This document shows positions 42,031 through 50,400 of a stretch of DNA of 64,000 nt, piece by piece. Each line of letters begins with the position of its first letter. The stretch's first letter is position 1. The DNA comes from QQWI01 sp964522015. GTDB taxonomy: Bacteria; Bacillota; Clostridia; Peptostreptococcales; Acidaminobacteraceae. The DNA is taken from contig CAZFST010000015.1 of the NCBI GenBank assembly GCA_964522015.1, positions 29,222 through 93,221 on the forward strand, given 5' to 3'. Below the pieces are notes generated by a model, which was not told the DNA's origin, ran no database searches, and saw only the letters and a program-made list of their open reading frames with translations. The translations under genes were made by a program, and so were the position numbers.

Positions 42031-43392
42031 ATGAAAACACGGATTTTAAGTATACTACTTGCAATTGTTATGGTTCTTACAATGGTGCCGTTGTTTGCCA
42101 ATGGCAACGAAAGCAAGAATGATGACACCCCAAAAAACAGCGAAAAGCAATTTAAGGATTTAAAGGATGATCACTGGGCAAGTCAAGCGATTCAAACCAT
42201 GCTTGAAAGAAATATCCTTCAGGGTTATAAAGACGGTTCCTTTAAACCTGAGGGCATTGTCACCCGTGCTGAATTTGCAAAATTAATGGTACTCACATTA
42301 AATTTGCCTAAAGGCAATGCTACTTACTCATCATTTGTTGACATGCAGAAGAATCACTGGGCAGTGATTTTTGTTGAAGCAGCCCGTAAGTATTTAACTG
42401 GTTTCCAAACACCTCAAGGTATTGCTTTTAGACCAGAATATCCTGCACAAAGAGAAGACATGGCTGTAGCACTTGTTCGTGCTCTCAAGTTGAAATTAGT
42501 AGATGAAGGTATTTTAAATGATTTTATGGATGCGGATGAAATTTCACCTGAATTGCGACCTTATGTTGCAACTGCCATTGCTAATAAGTTGATGAAAGGG
42601 TACAAAGAGGATGGTAAGTTTTATTTCAATCCGATGGGGGAATTAACCCGTGCTGAAACAGCACAGTTGCTATTGAATGTGTTAGTTTCACAAAAAATAG
42701 TACTCCCAATTGATGAAAAAATCGTACTGCCTGCCCCAAATCAACCATTAGGTTCAAGAGCACCTGCTGTTTTAAGTGCTAAAGGTAACACGAATTACAT
42801 TGAACTAAAATGGCGTTCAGGGGTTAAACAATCAGAGTTGCAATATTTCAAAGTAACAGCGTCCTTGACTGACAAAACACCACAATATCCTGATAATGGT
42901 TATGCTGCTTATTTTAGCAGTATTGAAGATGACGAAATGAAAATACTAGTTGGATCAGGCTATAATGGTAATGAGTTTTCTAATTTTGAAGCTGGTAAAA
43001 CTTATTATATTGCCATCACAACCGTATTCAAAGACGGCACAAGTGTCACATCAAATGTGGTTCGTGTGGGATTCACAAATGTTCAACCAATCACCACAGT
43101 TCCAGTCACAACATCACCTACCACAACGCAACCTACGACTACAGTTCCAGCAACAACAGTAGCACCCACAACGCAACCTACGACTACGGTTCCAGCAACA
43201 ACAGTAGCACCCACAACGCAACCTACGACTACGGTTCCAGCAACAACAGTAGCACCCACAACGATACCTACGACCACGGTTCCAGCAACAACAGTAGCAC
43301 CCACAACGGTACCTACGACTACAGCTCCAGCAACAACAGTAGCACCCACAACAATTCCAACTACAACCGTTCCAGTCACGACAGCAGCTTAA
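42031..43392 (+). CDS. S-layer-homology protein with Thr/Pro-repeat tail
   Basis: 453 residues. Signal peptide MKTRILSILLAIVMVLTMVP; three SLH modules (about 45-220: FKDLKDDHWASQAIQTMLER with GYKDGSFKPEG, a second with FVDMQKNHWAVIFVEAARKY, and a third ending KGYKEDGKFYFNPMGELTRA); a fibronectin-III-like domain (about 248-350); then about 100 residues of TTTVPATTVAP-type repeats to the end. SLH modules bind pyruvylated wall polymer, so this is a surface protein; the mucin-like tail is probably glycosylated. AGGAGG at eight bases. Confidence 0.92.
   Translation: MKTRILSILLAIVMVLTMVPLFANGNESKNDDTPKNSEKQFKDLKDDHWASQAIQTMLERNILQGYKDGSFKPEGIVTRAEFAKLMVLTLNLPKGNATYSSFVDMQKNHWAVIFVEAARKYLTGFQTPQGIAFRPEYPAQREDMAVALVRALKLKLVDEGILNDFMDADEISPELRPYVATAIANKLMKGYKEDGKFYFNPMGELTRAETAQLLLNVLVSQKIVLPIDEKIVLPAPNQPLGSRAPAVLSAKGNTNYIELKWRSGVKQSELQYFKVTASLTDKTPQYPDNGYAAYFSSIEDDEMKILVGSGYNGNEFSNFEAGKTYYIAITTVFKDGTSVTSNVVRVGFTNVQPITTVPVTTSPTTTQPTTTVPATTVAPTTQPTTTVPATTVAPTTQPTTTVPATTVAPTTIPTTTVPATTVAPTTVPTTTAPATTVAPTTIPTTTVPVTTAA
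43085..43389 (+). repeat. 45-bp coding tandem repeats in the SLH gene
   Basis: Units of 45 bp (15 codons, of the pattern PTTQPTTTVPATTVA) recur from about 43126, for example ACCTACGACT at 43131 and 43176. The central copies are nearly identical, so slippage or recombination is likely. Confidence 0.9.
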
Positions 43393-43433
43393 TCAAGTTC
43401 CCAATTGTTCTCTCTCTTATTGACACAGCATTA

Positions 43434-43473
43434 AAAGAAAAGGCAACTCTTTATTGAAGAGTTGTCTTTTCTT
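43434..43473. terminator. Terminator after the SLH gene
   Basis: AAAGAAAAG-CAACTCTT pairs with AAGAGTTG-CTTTTCTTT around a 5-base loop, nearly palindromic with T at the 3' side. Confidence 0.85.
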
Positions 43474-43516
43474 TCGAGTAGGAAAATGTTATCCTAAAAC
43501 CCTAGGAGGATTTAAC

Positions 43517-44338
43517 ATGATGACAACAAGACAATTGATGGATGTGGCACTTGAGATGGCAGGACTTGAAAAAGAGCCTTTTGACTCGGTCATATCTGTA
43601 GAAGGTAGTGACCTTAAGCGTGTTTTAATTGGTATTGATATGGATACACCGGAATTATTATTGGCCCGTCAGTTGAACTTTGACTGCGTGGTATCTCACC
43701 ACCCTAAGGCTGAATCTGCCTCCATGGAGTTTCACAAGGTAATGGACGTTCAGATTGACAAAATGGTTTCCTTCGGCATTCCCATAAATAAGGCGCAAAA
43801 GAAACTCAGAAAAAAAGTGGCTGATATCGCCCTTGGTGACCATGTTGCGAACTTTGATAGAGCTAGCTCTGCAGCCCGATTAATGAACATGCCTTACATG
43901 AACATCCATTTACCAGCTGATATTATTTCTGAAAACTTCGTACAAGAGAAAATGGATCAATTGAATGACCAAAATCCAAAAGCCACGTTACAAGATGTGA
44001 TGGATTTACTCAATACCATTGACGAATATAAAAATAGTTTGGCTAAGCCGATTATTCGTGTAGGTGGCGCTTCAGATTTTGCGGGTAAAATTGCTGTCTT
44101 AATGGCTGGCGGTACCAATGGTGGTGCCGAGGTTTACAAAGCTTATTTCGAGCAAGGGGTTGGCACCATTGTGTGCATGCACGTACCTGGCGATGTTAAA
44201 AAAGCTGTTGAAGAGCAAGGGATTGGCAATGTGATTGTTGCAGGCCATATGTCCAGTGATTCAATTGGTCTAAACCGCATTATTGCAGCATGGGAAGCAA
44301 AAGGCGTTGAAGTCGTAAAAATGTCTGGCATTTTGTAA
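43517..44338 (+). CDS. Nif3-like dinuclear metal protein (DUF34)
   Basis: 273 residues from ATG 43517, seven bases after TAGGAGG; the frame is open further upstream but without a site. Key blocks are LIGIDMDTPELLLARQ, the metal motif CVVSHHPKAES and the C-terminal GTIVCMHVPGD and VIVAGHMSSDSIGLN, which supply His ligands. Nif3 proteins form hexamers with a two-metal site; several are annotated as GTP cyclohydrolase I type 2, but that assignment is disputed. Stands alone. Confidence 0.85.
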   Translation: MMTTRQLMDVALEMAGLEKEPFDSVISVEGSDLKRVLIGIDMDTPELLLARQLNFDCVVSHHPKAESASMEFHKVMDVQIDKMVSFGIPINKAQKKLRKKVADIALGDHVANFDRASSAARLMNMPYMNIHLPADIISENFVQEKMDQLNDQNPKATLQDVMDLLNTIDEYKNSLAKPIIRVGGASDFAGKIAVLMAGGTNGGAEVYKAYFEQGVGTIVCMHVPGDVKKAVEEQGIGNVIVAGHMSSDSIGLNRIIAAWEAKGVEVVKMSGIL

Positions 44339-44362
44339 AAGCGTTTAAAACATGTACACTAT

Positions 44363-44435
44363 ATTAAAAGGCCTACCCTACGACCTATTATCGCCTGTTG
44401 CGATGATTTTTACGGTCTTGGATAGGCCTTTTAAT
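44363..44435. repeat. Long hairpin element, copy A
   Basis: ATTAAAAGGCCTA (44363-44375) pairs exactly with TAGGCCTTTTAAT (44423-44435). Inside are GACC/GGTC and ATCGC-CTGTT-GCGAT. Acts plausibly as a bidirectional terminator between the convergent Nif3-like and ABC permease genes. Confidence 0.8.
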
Positions 44436-44466
44436 TTTGTGATGATAAAAACGCGGTTATAAAATG

Positions 44467-44499
44467 CTTGTAGGCATAAAATACTTTTATGCCTACAAG
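44467..44499. repeat. Perfect 15-bp stem hairpin
   Basis: CTTGTAGGCATAAAA (44467-44481), TAC, and its exact complement (44485-44499). It lies directly before the minisatellite. Confidence 0.85.
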
Positions 44500-44604
44500 G
44501 CTAAAGGCTAAAAGCTAAAAGCTAAAAGATAAAAGATAAAAGATAAAGGATAAAAGATAAAAGATAAAGGATAAAAGATAAAAGGATAAAGGGATAAAGG
44601 ATAA
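44500..44604 (+). repeat. 7-bp minisatellite
   Basis: About fifteen units of GCTAAAA changing gradually to GATAAAA and GATAAAG (44500-44604). Non-coding, purine-rich on this strand. Confidence 0.9.
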
Positions 44605-44610
44605 TGAGTT

Positions 44611-44668
44611 AAGGCCTACTTGTTACCTGGAATCGCTGTTGCGATGCTAGGTCCAAGGTAGGCCTTTT
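44611..44668. repeat. Long hairpin element, copy B
   Basis: AAGGCCTAC (44611-44619) pairs with GTAGGCCTT (44658-44666); inside are ACCT/AGGT and ATCGC-TGTT-GCGAT. Same three-tier architecture and same outer and inner sequences as copy A at 44363-44435. Confidence 0.8.
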
Positions 44669-44698
44669 GATTTTATGGGGATAGAAACATTTGAAGTG

Positions 44699-45853
44699 CT
44701 AGTCTAGTTTCTTGCTGAATTTTAAGGCGGCGGCTCCAATTAAGATGATAATTAGGGCTAGCATGGCCATTGTTGAGGTCCATAAATAGGTGATGTCAAC
44801 ACCCTTAACGATGATGCCCCTTAGGATGACCAAAAAGTGTGTAATTGGAAAAAGGGCGCTGAACCATTGAATAACAAGGGGCATTGACTCCCTTGGAAAC
44901 ATAAAGCCAGAAAGTAGCACGCTGGGTAGTAAAAATGCCAGGGTTCCCTGTATAGCTTGGGCTTGGTTTTTGGCAATGGTTGAGATTAACATACCCATGG
45001 CCAGTGCACCAACCAAGAAGATAAAGCCAAGGAGCGCTAGTTCTAAAATGCTACCAGCCACTGTGATTCCAAATAGCCAATAACTCAAGATCATGACAAT
45101 TACAAAATCATAGATGCCAATTAGAATGTAGGGAATGAGTTTGCCTAGGATCAATTCAATGGCTGAAATTGGGGTCATCACAAGTTGTTCAATGGTTCCC
45201 AGCTCTTTTTCTCTTACCATGGAGAGGGCCGTTAAGATAATGGTGATGTTTTGTAAAATCAGACCAACCACCCCTGGAACGTTGAACTTTGAACTTTCAA
45301 GGGTTGGGTTATAAAACACCATGGGCATGGCTTGAATGGTCCCCGGTGCCTTGTTCTGTCCACTTCTTTTAAGGGTTTTTAATTGTACCTCAGCTGCAAA
45401 GTGATTGGTAATAGCAACGGAGTAACTAGAGGCAGTCCGTGCGATGGTAGGGTCAGAACCATCTACAATAATTTGAACCTTGGTATTTTCACCCCGTTTT
45501 ATGGTAGTCATAAAATCATGGGGGATCACCAAACCAACCTTGACGGTGCCACTTTTTATCAGGTCTTCAAGAGCGTGCTCAGAGGTGGTACTGCCATAGG
45601 TTTTAAAGTAGTAAGCATTTGAAAATGAAGCGATTAACTCTCGACTCATGCTGGTATTAGAACCGTCGTAGACTGCAAAATTCACATTGTTGACGTCGGT
45701 ATTCACCGCAAACCCAAAGAGAAGCAGCATCATAATGGGCATCATAAATGAAATAACAAGACTTGGTTTGTCACGTTTAATATGAATAAATTCTTTACGG
45801 GTGACAGTTAGGAGACGCCTGAGGGATTTGTTTTTAATTCTATCGATTTTCAT
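44699..45853 (-). CDS. ABC-2 type exporter permease
   Basis: 384 residues. One membrane helix near the N-terminus (SLVISFMMPIMMLLLFGFAV), a large external domain of about 140 residues, then five helices with VREKELGTIEQLVMTPI before the second, the hallmark of ABC-2/YhiI-YbhS type permeases. Its start overlaps the end of the ATPase gene by 14 bases. With the ATPase and HlyD-like protein it forms an export pump for drugs or lipids. Confidence 0.92.
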   Translation of the reverse strand: MKIDRIKNKSLRRLLTVTRKEFIHIKRDKPSLVISFMMPIMMLLLFGFAVNTDVNNVNFAVYDGSNTSMSRELIASFSNAYYFKTYGSTTSEHALEDLIKSGTVKVGLVIPHDFMTTIKRGENTKVQIIVDGSDPTIARTASSYSVAITNHFAAEVQLKTLKRSGQNKAPGTIQAMPMVFYNPTLESSKFNVPGVVGLILQNITIILTALSMVREKELGTIEQLVMTPISAIELILGKLIPYILIGIYDFVIVMILSYWLFGITVAGSILELALLGFIFLVGALAMGMLISTIAKNQAQAIQGTLAFLLPSVLLSGFMFPRESMPLVIQWFSALFPITHFLVILRGIIVKGVDITYLWTSTMAMLALIIILIGAAALKFSKKLD

Positions 45854-46691
45854 TAGGATCCCCCTTGCTAGAGTTGTCAGGGCCAGAGGATGTCAGTGAA
45901 TCAGATGACTCTTGTAATGGTTCAGATTTGCGTAGGTCTTTATAAGAAATCACCTGGGATTTATCGGTTTTTTCAAGCACGTGGTAGATAAAAATATCTT
46001 CTATGTTATCCATGCCCATTTTGTCGCAGTGGCCTTGGGGGGTATCGATTGAAATGATATCCCCGTTGTAGATAAAGGCGATTCTATCGCATACAGAGGC
46101 CTCGTCCATGTAATGGGTGGTGACAAGCACCGTTACCCCCGTCTTTGATAACTCTGAAATGGTCTTCCAAAATTCACGGCGAGAAACTGGATCTACACCA
46201 GCAGTGGGTTCGTCCAGTACAAGCAGTTCTGGTTGGTGAATCAAGGCACACCCCAAGGCAAGCCTTTGTTTCCACCCACCAGATAGGGTCCGGGCCAGTG
46301 CGTTTTCTTTACCTGTTAAATTGGCCATGGCAATCATCTCAATTTTCCGCTGGGCCAAATGATCATAGTCCATTCCGAAAATATTGCCGTAGAAATCTAA
46401 GTTTTCATTCACTGTTAGATCACCGTAAAGGCTGAAATGCTGTGACATATAGCCAATCTTTGCTTTGATTTTTTCGGATTCTTTTTTCAGGTCATAACTC
46501 AGCACAGTTCCAGAACCCTCAGTAGGGGTAATGACGCCGCAAAGCATGCGAATGGTGGTTGATTTCCCCGAACCATTTGGACCAAGGAGACCAAAAATTT
46601 CGCCCTTTTGGATATCGAAGGAGATGCCATTGACAGCTGTAAAATCTCCAAATTTCTTTTTAAGGTTTTTTATAGCCACTGCTAATGTCAT
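45840..46691 (-). CDS. ABC transporter ATPase
   Basis: 283 residues. Walker A GLLGPNGSGKSTT, Q-loop YMSQHFSLYGDL, signature LSGGWKQRL, Walker B LLVLDEPTAGVD, and H-loop VTTHYMDEA. The last 45 residues are polar and Ser/Asp-rich. A single ATPase domain that would dimerise under the permease. Lies seven bases after the HlyD-like gene. Confidence 0.95.
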   Translation of the reverse strand: MTLAVAIKNLKKKFGDFTAVNGISFDIQKGEIFGLLGPNGSGKSTTIRMLCGVITPTEGSGTVLSYDLKKESEKIKAKIGYMSQHFSLYGDLTVNENLDFYGNIFGMDYDHLAQRKIEMIAMANLTGKENALARTLSGGWKQRLALGCALIHQPELLVLDEPTAGVDPVSRREFWKTISELSKTGVTVLVTTHYMDEASVCDRIAFIYNGDIISIDTPQGHCDKMGMDNIEDIFIYHVLEKTDKSQVISYKDLRKSEPLQESSDSLTSSGPDNSSKGDPNENR

Positions 46692-46698
46692 TTGGCAC

Positions 46699-47862
46699 CT
46701 AGTTTCCTAATTCAGTATGGAGTAGCATGCCAGGTTTGAAACCCTGGGTGGGGTCTAGTTTTACATTAACCTCAAAAACCAATCTGTCTCTATCCTTTGC
46801 AATAACAACATTCAAAGGGGTGAACATAGCTTCCGTGGCAATGGCTGTCACTTGCCCAACAATTTTTTGGTTAGGATCATTGGCCAGTGTAAAGTTCAGA
46901 GAATCACCTACTTTAATCAGGCCAAGATCAGTCTCATTGATATAAAGAGTGGTAGTTAGGTCTGAAAGGTCAATAATGGTCAAGATTGGGGTCCCAATAT
47001 TAGCGAAGGTGCCCTTTTGAAAATTAACGCTTTCAACCATCCCACCCACTTCAGATTTCACGTTGAATTTTTCAAGATTTAGATTTGCAATGTCAACTTC
47101 CAATTGAGCCGCAGCCTCTGCTGCAGCTGCGATGGCTTTGTCTTGCTCTTCTAATCCAGCTTCCATAACCTTTAATTTTTCCACTGCGGAGGCTATTTGG
47201 AGCCGAGCCGATTCAATTTGATTCACCAGTGAAGCCCCATCGGATGTGATGGCATCCTTTTGAAGCACAGCGTTGTCGTAAGCGGCTTTGGCTGAGATGG
47301 CTTCTTGTCTTGCATAATCAAGGTCAGTCTTTTTTGCTGAGCCTTGATTGACAAGGGCCCTCACGGAATCCAGTTGTTTCTTTTTTAGGGCCATAGCTTC
47401 TCTATAATTGAGAATATTGTTATCATTCTGCTCTTTAAGGATTAAGTTCTTTTTCAAACTATTGTTCAAAGTCTTTTGCTGTTGCAAGAGTTGGGCTATT
47501 GTGTTCCGTTGAATGGCTATCTCTTCTTTGCGAGCTGGTAGATTGGCCTTTTCACTTTGTGCAGCGGCACTGAGGGCTGCTTGGGTGGCTTTTTCTTTTT
47601 TTAGAAGGATTTCGGTATCGTCTAATTTTGCAACCACTTGGCCAACTGCAATAGTGTCACCCTCTTTCACTAACACTTCTTGGATCATGCCGGCAATGGC
47701 GGTTGAAACATCGTAGGATTGACCGTTAATCTCCCCATAATAGGCACTTGCATCTCGACTAGCTTCAGAAAAAAATGCAAAATAGACGCTGACTGATATA
47801 ACGCCAATTAAAACAAAAAACAAAAGGATGAAGGGTGGTTTTTTTCCGTTATTGTGGGCCAT
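46699..47862 (-). CDS. HlyD-family membrane fusion protein
   Basis: 387 residues from the ATG at 47862, behind AAGGAGC; it overlaps the TetR gene by 14 bases. One membrane anchor (FILLFFVLIGVISVSVYFAF), a lipoyl-like barrel half (VSTAIAGMIQEVLVKEGDTI), a coiled-coil hairpin of about 170 residues and the second half (GGMVESVNFQKGTFANIGTP). These adaptors link an inner pump to outer envelope layers or stabilise substrate release. Part of the TetR-regulated exporter. Confidence 0.92.
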   Translation of the reverse strand: MAHNNGKKPPFILLFFVLIGVISVSVYFAFFSEASRDASAYYGEINGQSYDVSTAIAGMIQEVLVKEGDTIAVGQVVAKLDDTEILLKKEKATQAALSAAAQSEKANLPARKEEIAIQRNTIAQLLQQQKTLNNSLKKNLILKEQNDNNILNYREAMALKKKQLDSVRALVNQGSAKKTDLDYARQEAISAKAAYDNAVLQKDAITSDGASLVNQIESARLQIASAVEKLKVMEAGLEEQDKAIAAAAEAAAQLEVDIANLNLEKFNVKSEVGGMVESVNFQKGTFANIGTPILTIIDLSDLTTTLYINETDLGLIKVGDSLNFTLANDPNQKIVGQVTAIATEAMFTPLNVVIAKDRDRLVFEVNVKLDPTQGFKPGMLLHTELGN

Positions 47863-48502
47863 TTTTTCCAGCTCCTTTAAGAAATAAAGTGAGGATTTGT
47901 CGGATTTCATCTTCGATATTCAGTGGTGTATTAAGAATATTTTTATCAATAAGTAGTAAATTCATCATACCAGAGAAGCTCCTAAGCATGGTCCTTGGGT
48001 TAATATCTGACCTCAAATGACCGCTTTGTTGAAGGAGAATGATATAGGCTTCTAATTGAGATAAGAGACCTTCTAGTAATTGACGGACATTGATAATGGC
48101 GTCTTCAGAATTAAACTCAAGTTCCTGAAATATAATTTTGAAATAACCAGCATGCTGAGAAATATAAGTGAACTTTGAAGCGAATATTGGCACTAATAGT
48201 TGGAGATCAAGTTTCATATCAGGTGATAGATTAATATTTTGAAGACCGTATGCGAAAATACCAGGAATTCGATTATTGATAATCTCTAAAAATACAACTT
48301 CAAGTAAGTTACTCTTGCTATTATACCTTTTAAATAGCAAGGCTTCAGAAACCCCTGCCAATTGTGCAATGGACTTTGTGGTGGTTTGTGTATAGCCATT
48401 TTTTGAAAAGAGATAAATGGCAGCATTGATCATGCGACTACCTGAATCATCTTCGAATTCATGGGCCGCAAGGACCTCAAAACCTGGGTATTTGTTAGGC
48501 AT
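47849..48502 (-). CDS. TetR-family repressor
   Basis: 217 residues. Helix-turn-helix AAIYLFSKNGYTQTTTKSIA with QLAGVSEALLFKRYNSK at about residues 28-64; the rest is a helical ligand domain with no close relative seen. First gene of the TetR-HlyD-ATPase-permease operon, an arrangement like CecR/YbhGFSR. Likely represses itself and the exporter through the palindrome upstream and is released by an exported compound. AAGGAGG lies four bases ahead. Confidence 0.93.
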   Translation of the reverse strand: MPNKYPGFEVLAAHEFEDDSGSRMINAAIYLFSKNGYTQTTTKSIAQLAGVSEALLFKRYNSKSNLLEVVFLEIINNRIPGIFAYGLQNINLSPDMKLDLQLLVPIFASKFTYISQHAGYFKIIFQELEFNSEDAIINVRQLLEGLLSQLEAYIILLQQSGHLRSDINPRTMLRSFSGMMNLLLIDKNILNTPLNIEDEIRQILTLFLKGAGKNGPQ

Positions 48503-48534
48503 ATGGCCTCCTTAGTAATCGAAATGAATAAGCC

Positions 48535-48588
48535 AGTGAGTAAGGATACTAGTAATAGAATGAAACAGTGAGTGAGTGCTTACTCACT
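48535..48588. promoter_or_regulatory. TetR operator candidate
   Basis: AGTGAGTGAGTGCTTACTCACT (48567-48588 region, described by its arms) pairs at nine of eleven positions: AGTGAGT on the left, ACTCACT on the right. A half-site AGTGAGTAAG lies at 48535-48544. Both are upstream of the TetR gene on its own strand. Confidence 0.6.
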
Positions 48589-48748
48589 ACGGATTAATCA
48601 TATCTCAGTGGCAAAAAAAGTGCAAGCAATTATTTTGGCTCCGAATTGGGAGCATTCGGCGAGGTAACAGTTTTGCTCCTTCTTGGGGACACCTCTTACA
48701 TGTTGAAAAGGGTGACGCCAGACCTAAACACAAAAGCAAAAAACACAA

Positions 48749-48830
48749 AAAAGAGAACACCAGCACAGCATATGTTATGCCTCAGCTCATTGGGTATGGG
48801 CTAAATAACATGTTGGCAGGGTTCTCTTTT
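48749..48830. repeat. Long hairpin in a gene-free interval
   Basis: AAAAGAGAAC (48749-48758) and GTTCTCTTTT (48821-48830) are exact complements, with a further TGTTAT/ATAACA arm inside. The interval 48589-48910 holds no convincing gene; this hairpin is its one visible structure and may terminate transcription from either side. Confidence 0.6.
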
Positions 48831-48910
48831 ATTTTGTTGCGCTTTGAAATTAGAATGGGGTGTACAAGAATGTCAGGTTCACTACTGACCTTGATCTAGT
48901 AGGTTATCTT

Positions 48911-49243
48911 TTATTCCTCTGTGACTTGCTGAGTGCTAGCCAAGGTTTTAGCGTGTTTTAATCGCTCCAATACCAACTTGTAGCCGCCGGTTTTCCCTTG
49001 AATACATTTGCTGATGCGGCTAATGGTGGCTGTTGAAGCCCCTGTATGGTTTTCAATTTCAGCATAGGTTTCTCGTTTATCTAGGAGCTGTGCTACCTTC
49101 AGTCTTTGTGACAGGGATTGGACTTCACTGATGGTGCATAAATCTTCAAAAAAACGGTAGCATTCTTCTATTGTTTCCAGTGTTAACATGGCATGAAAAA
49201 GCTCGTCGATCAGTGCATCAGAATAACTGGGTTTAAAGGACAA
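48911..49243 (-). CDS. YerC/YecD-type TrpR-related DNA-binding protein
   Basis: 110 residues from a TTG (complement of 49241-49243) placed six bases after AGGAGG; the longer ATG frame has no site. Family blocks: LIDELFHAMLTLETIEECYRF, FEDLCTISEVQSLSQRLKVA and ASTATISRISKCI with the recognition helix. The family resembles the trp repressor fold. Targets are unknown here; no tryptophan genes are near. Confidence 0.88.
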   Translation of the reverse strand: MSFKPSYSDALIDELFHAMLTLETIEECYRFFEDLCTISEVQSLSQRLKVAQLLDKRETYAEIENHTGASTATISRISKCIQGKTGGYKLVLERLKHAKTLASTQQVTEE

Positions 49244-49322
49244 TGAACACCTCCTAAATGACAATCTATAATACGCTAGCTTCACTCTTTTTTATTATAG
49301 CAAATAAAAATCAGTTTATCTA

Positions 49323-50168
49323 TTATTCTAATTTTTGAGTGCCTTGAAATAACCATTCCCCATCTACTCTCCTGTAATATACAGCTTCTACCATCCCTAT
49401 TCCCTTAGCATAATAGTTGACTTCTTTAAACTCATTATCGAAAATATACTCAACTACAGCAGTGTGACGATATGTCTTACCATTAACGTCAATGGTTTCG
49501 AAATCAAGAAGTCTTGTATTGGTGATTTTAGAGCTGTCATCTGGCTCATCAGCATCTTCATCATCGGGTTGAAGATAAGTATCGGTTTCGCCAAGCATCA
49601 ATTGAAGAGGCATATCTGCGCTTCCCTCATTTTGCTCTACCTCCTTACGTAATATATCAATCTCGGACTCCGCTTCATTTTCTCTATCACGTGTATTAAG
49701 GTAGAGCACATAATCACCATAAATGTATTTAGCTGCCAAATATTGATTGTCGCAGTTGTTGGTCTTGGTAATGATGGTATTAAAACTACAATTCTTTCCA
49801 TTTACCTTCTGGATATTTGATGCTGATATTTCTCTGGAATATGGCTGACCATCATACTCACCGACATATGTACGTTCCTTATAAATCAAAGGATTATATT
49901 TTAACATGCTCACAGGTAGAACACCTGACAATAGGCGATCTAGAGAAATCACTGAAAAGCGATCTAATATAAAAGTTATGCTGCAAAGAGCAATGATGAC
50001 AACTAAAAAAACCAGTAGGAATCTTAAAACGTATTTTGATTTTTTTTTCTTTGGCATATTCACTAAGGTGTTTTGTTGGACATCCTTAGATGGAACGCGC
50101 TCGGTACCGCATTCGCCACAGAATATTTCATCATCTAGAAGTTTATAACCGCATTTTGAACAGAACAC
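49323..50168 (-). CDS. Zinc-ribbon single-pass membrane protein
   Basis: 281 residues. Zinc ribbon at the N-terminus (FCSKCGYKLLDDEIFCGECG, four Cys), a Lys-rich stretch, one membrane helix (FLLVFLVVIIALCSITFIL, about 50-68) and an outside domain of about 210 residues with an acidic segment (DEDADEPDDSS). Cytosolic zinc ribbons joined to an outer domain are frequent in clostridial membrane proteins of unknown role. No family is recognised for the outer domain. Confidence 0.75.
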   Translation of the reverse strand: MFCSKCGYKLLDDEIFCGECGTERVPSKDVQQNTLVNMPKKKKSKYVLRFLLVFLVVIIALCSITFILDRFSVISLDRLLSGVLPVSMLKYNPLIYKERTYVGEYDGQPYSREISASNIQKVNGKNCSFNTIITKTNNCDNQYLAAKYIYGDYVLYLNTRDRENEAESEIDILRKEVEQNEGSADMPLQLMLGETDTYLQPDDEDADEPDDSSKITNTRLLDFETIDVNGKTYRHTAVVEYIFDNEFKEVNYYAKGIGMVEAVYYRRVDGEWLFQGTQKLE

Positions 50169-50310
50169 ATTACACCTCTCTTTCAGCTAGATTCTACTTT
50201 CGCCAATCTGACGAAAGACCATATTGATTCCTTACACTTAGAATTTTAAGACGCTATGTAAAATTCTAAAAGTGTTAGTTACTTACAGTATAACAAAAAA
50301 CACACATAAG

Positions 50311-50400
50311 GTGGGATTATTTATAATCCCCATGTGGGATTATTTTGTAAACCACAGTGGGATTATTTCGTAATCCCCATGTGGGACTATTTTAGTCGTT
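50311..50400. repeat. Four tandem 23-24 bp hairpin-forming repeats
   Basis: GTGGGATTATTT begins at 50311, 50334 and 50357, and GTGGGACTATTT at 50381. Copies 1 and 3 continue into TAATCCCCAT, so each can fold by pairing GGGATTA with TAATCCC. They lie just past the LysR stop on its strand and in front of the zinc-ribbon gene. Confidence 0.85.

Noticed and set aside
43083..43379. 98-codon minus-strand frame of Val/Gly/Thr repeats
   Set aside because: Antisense reading of the Thr/Pro repeats of the SLH gene; the periodicity explains the open frame.
44500..44604. 7-bp repeats considered as a CRISPR-like array
   Set aside because: Units are contiguous and only 7 bp, with no spacers and no cas genes.
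48576..48899. 107-codon plus-strand open frame between the TetR and YerC genes
   Set aside because: No ribosome site, no domain, and it spans the TetR operator and a long hairpin.
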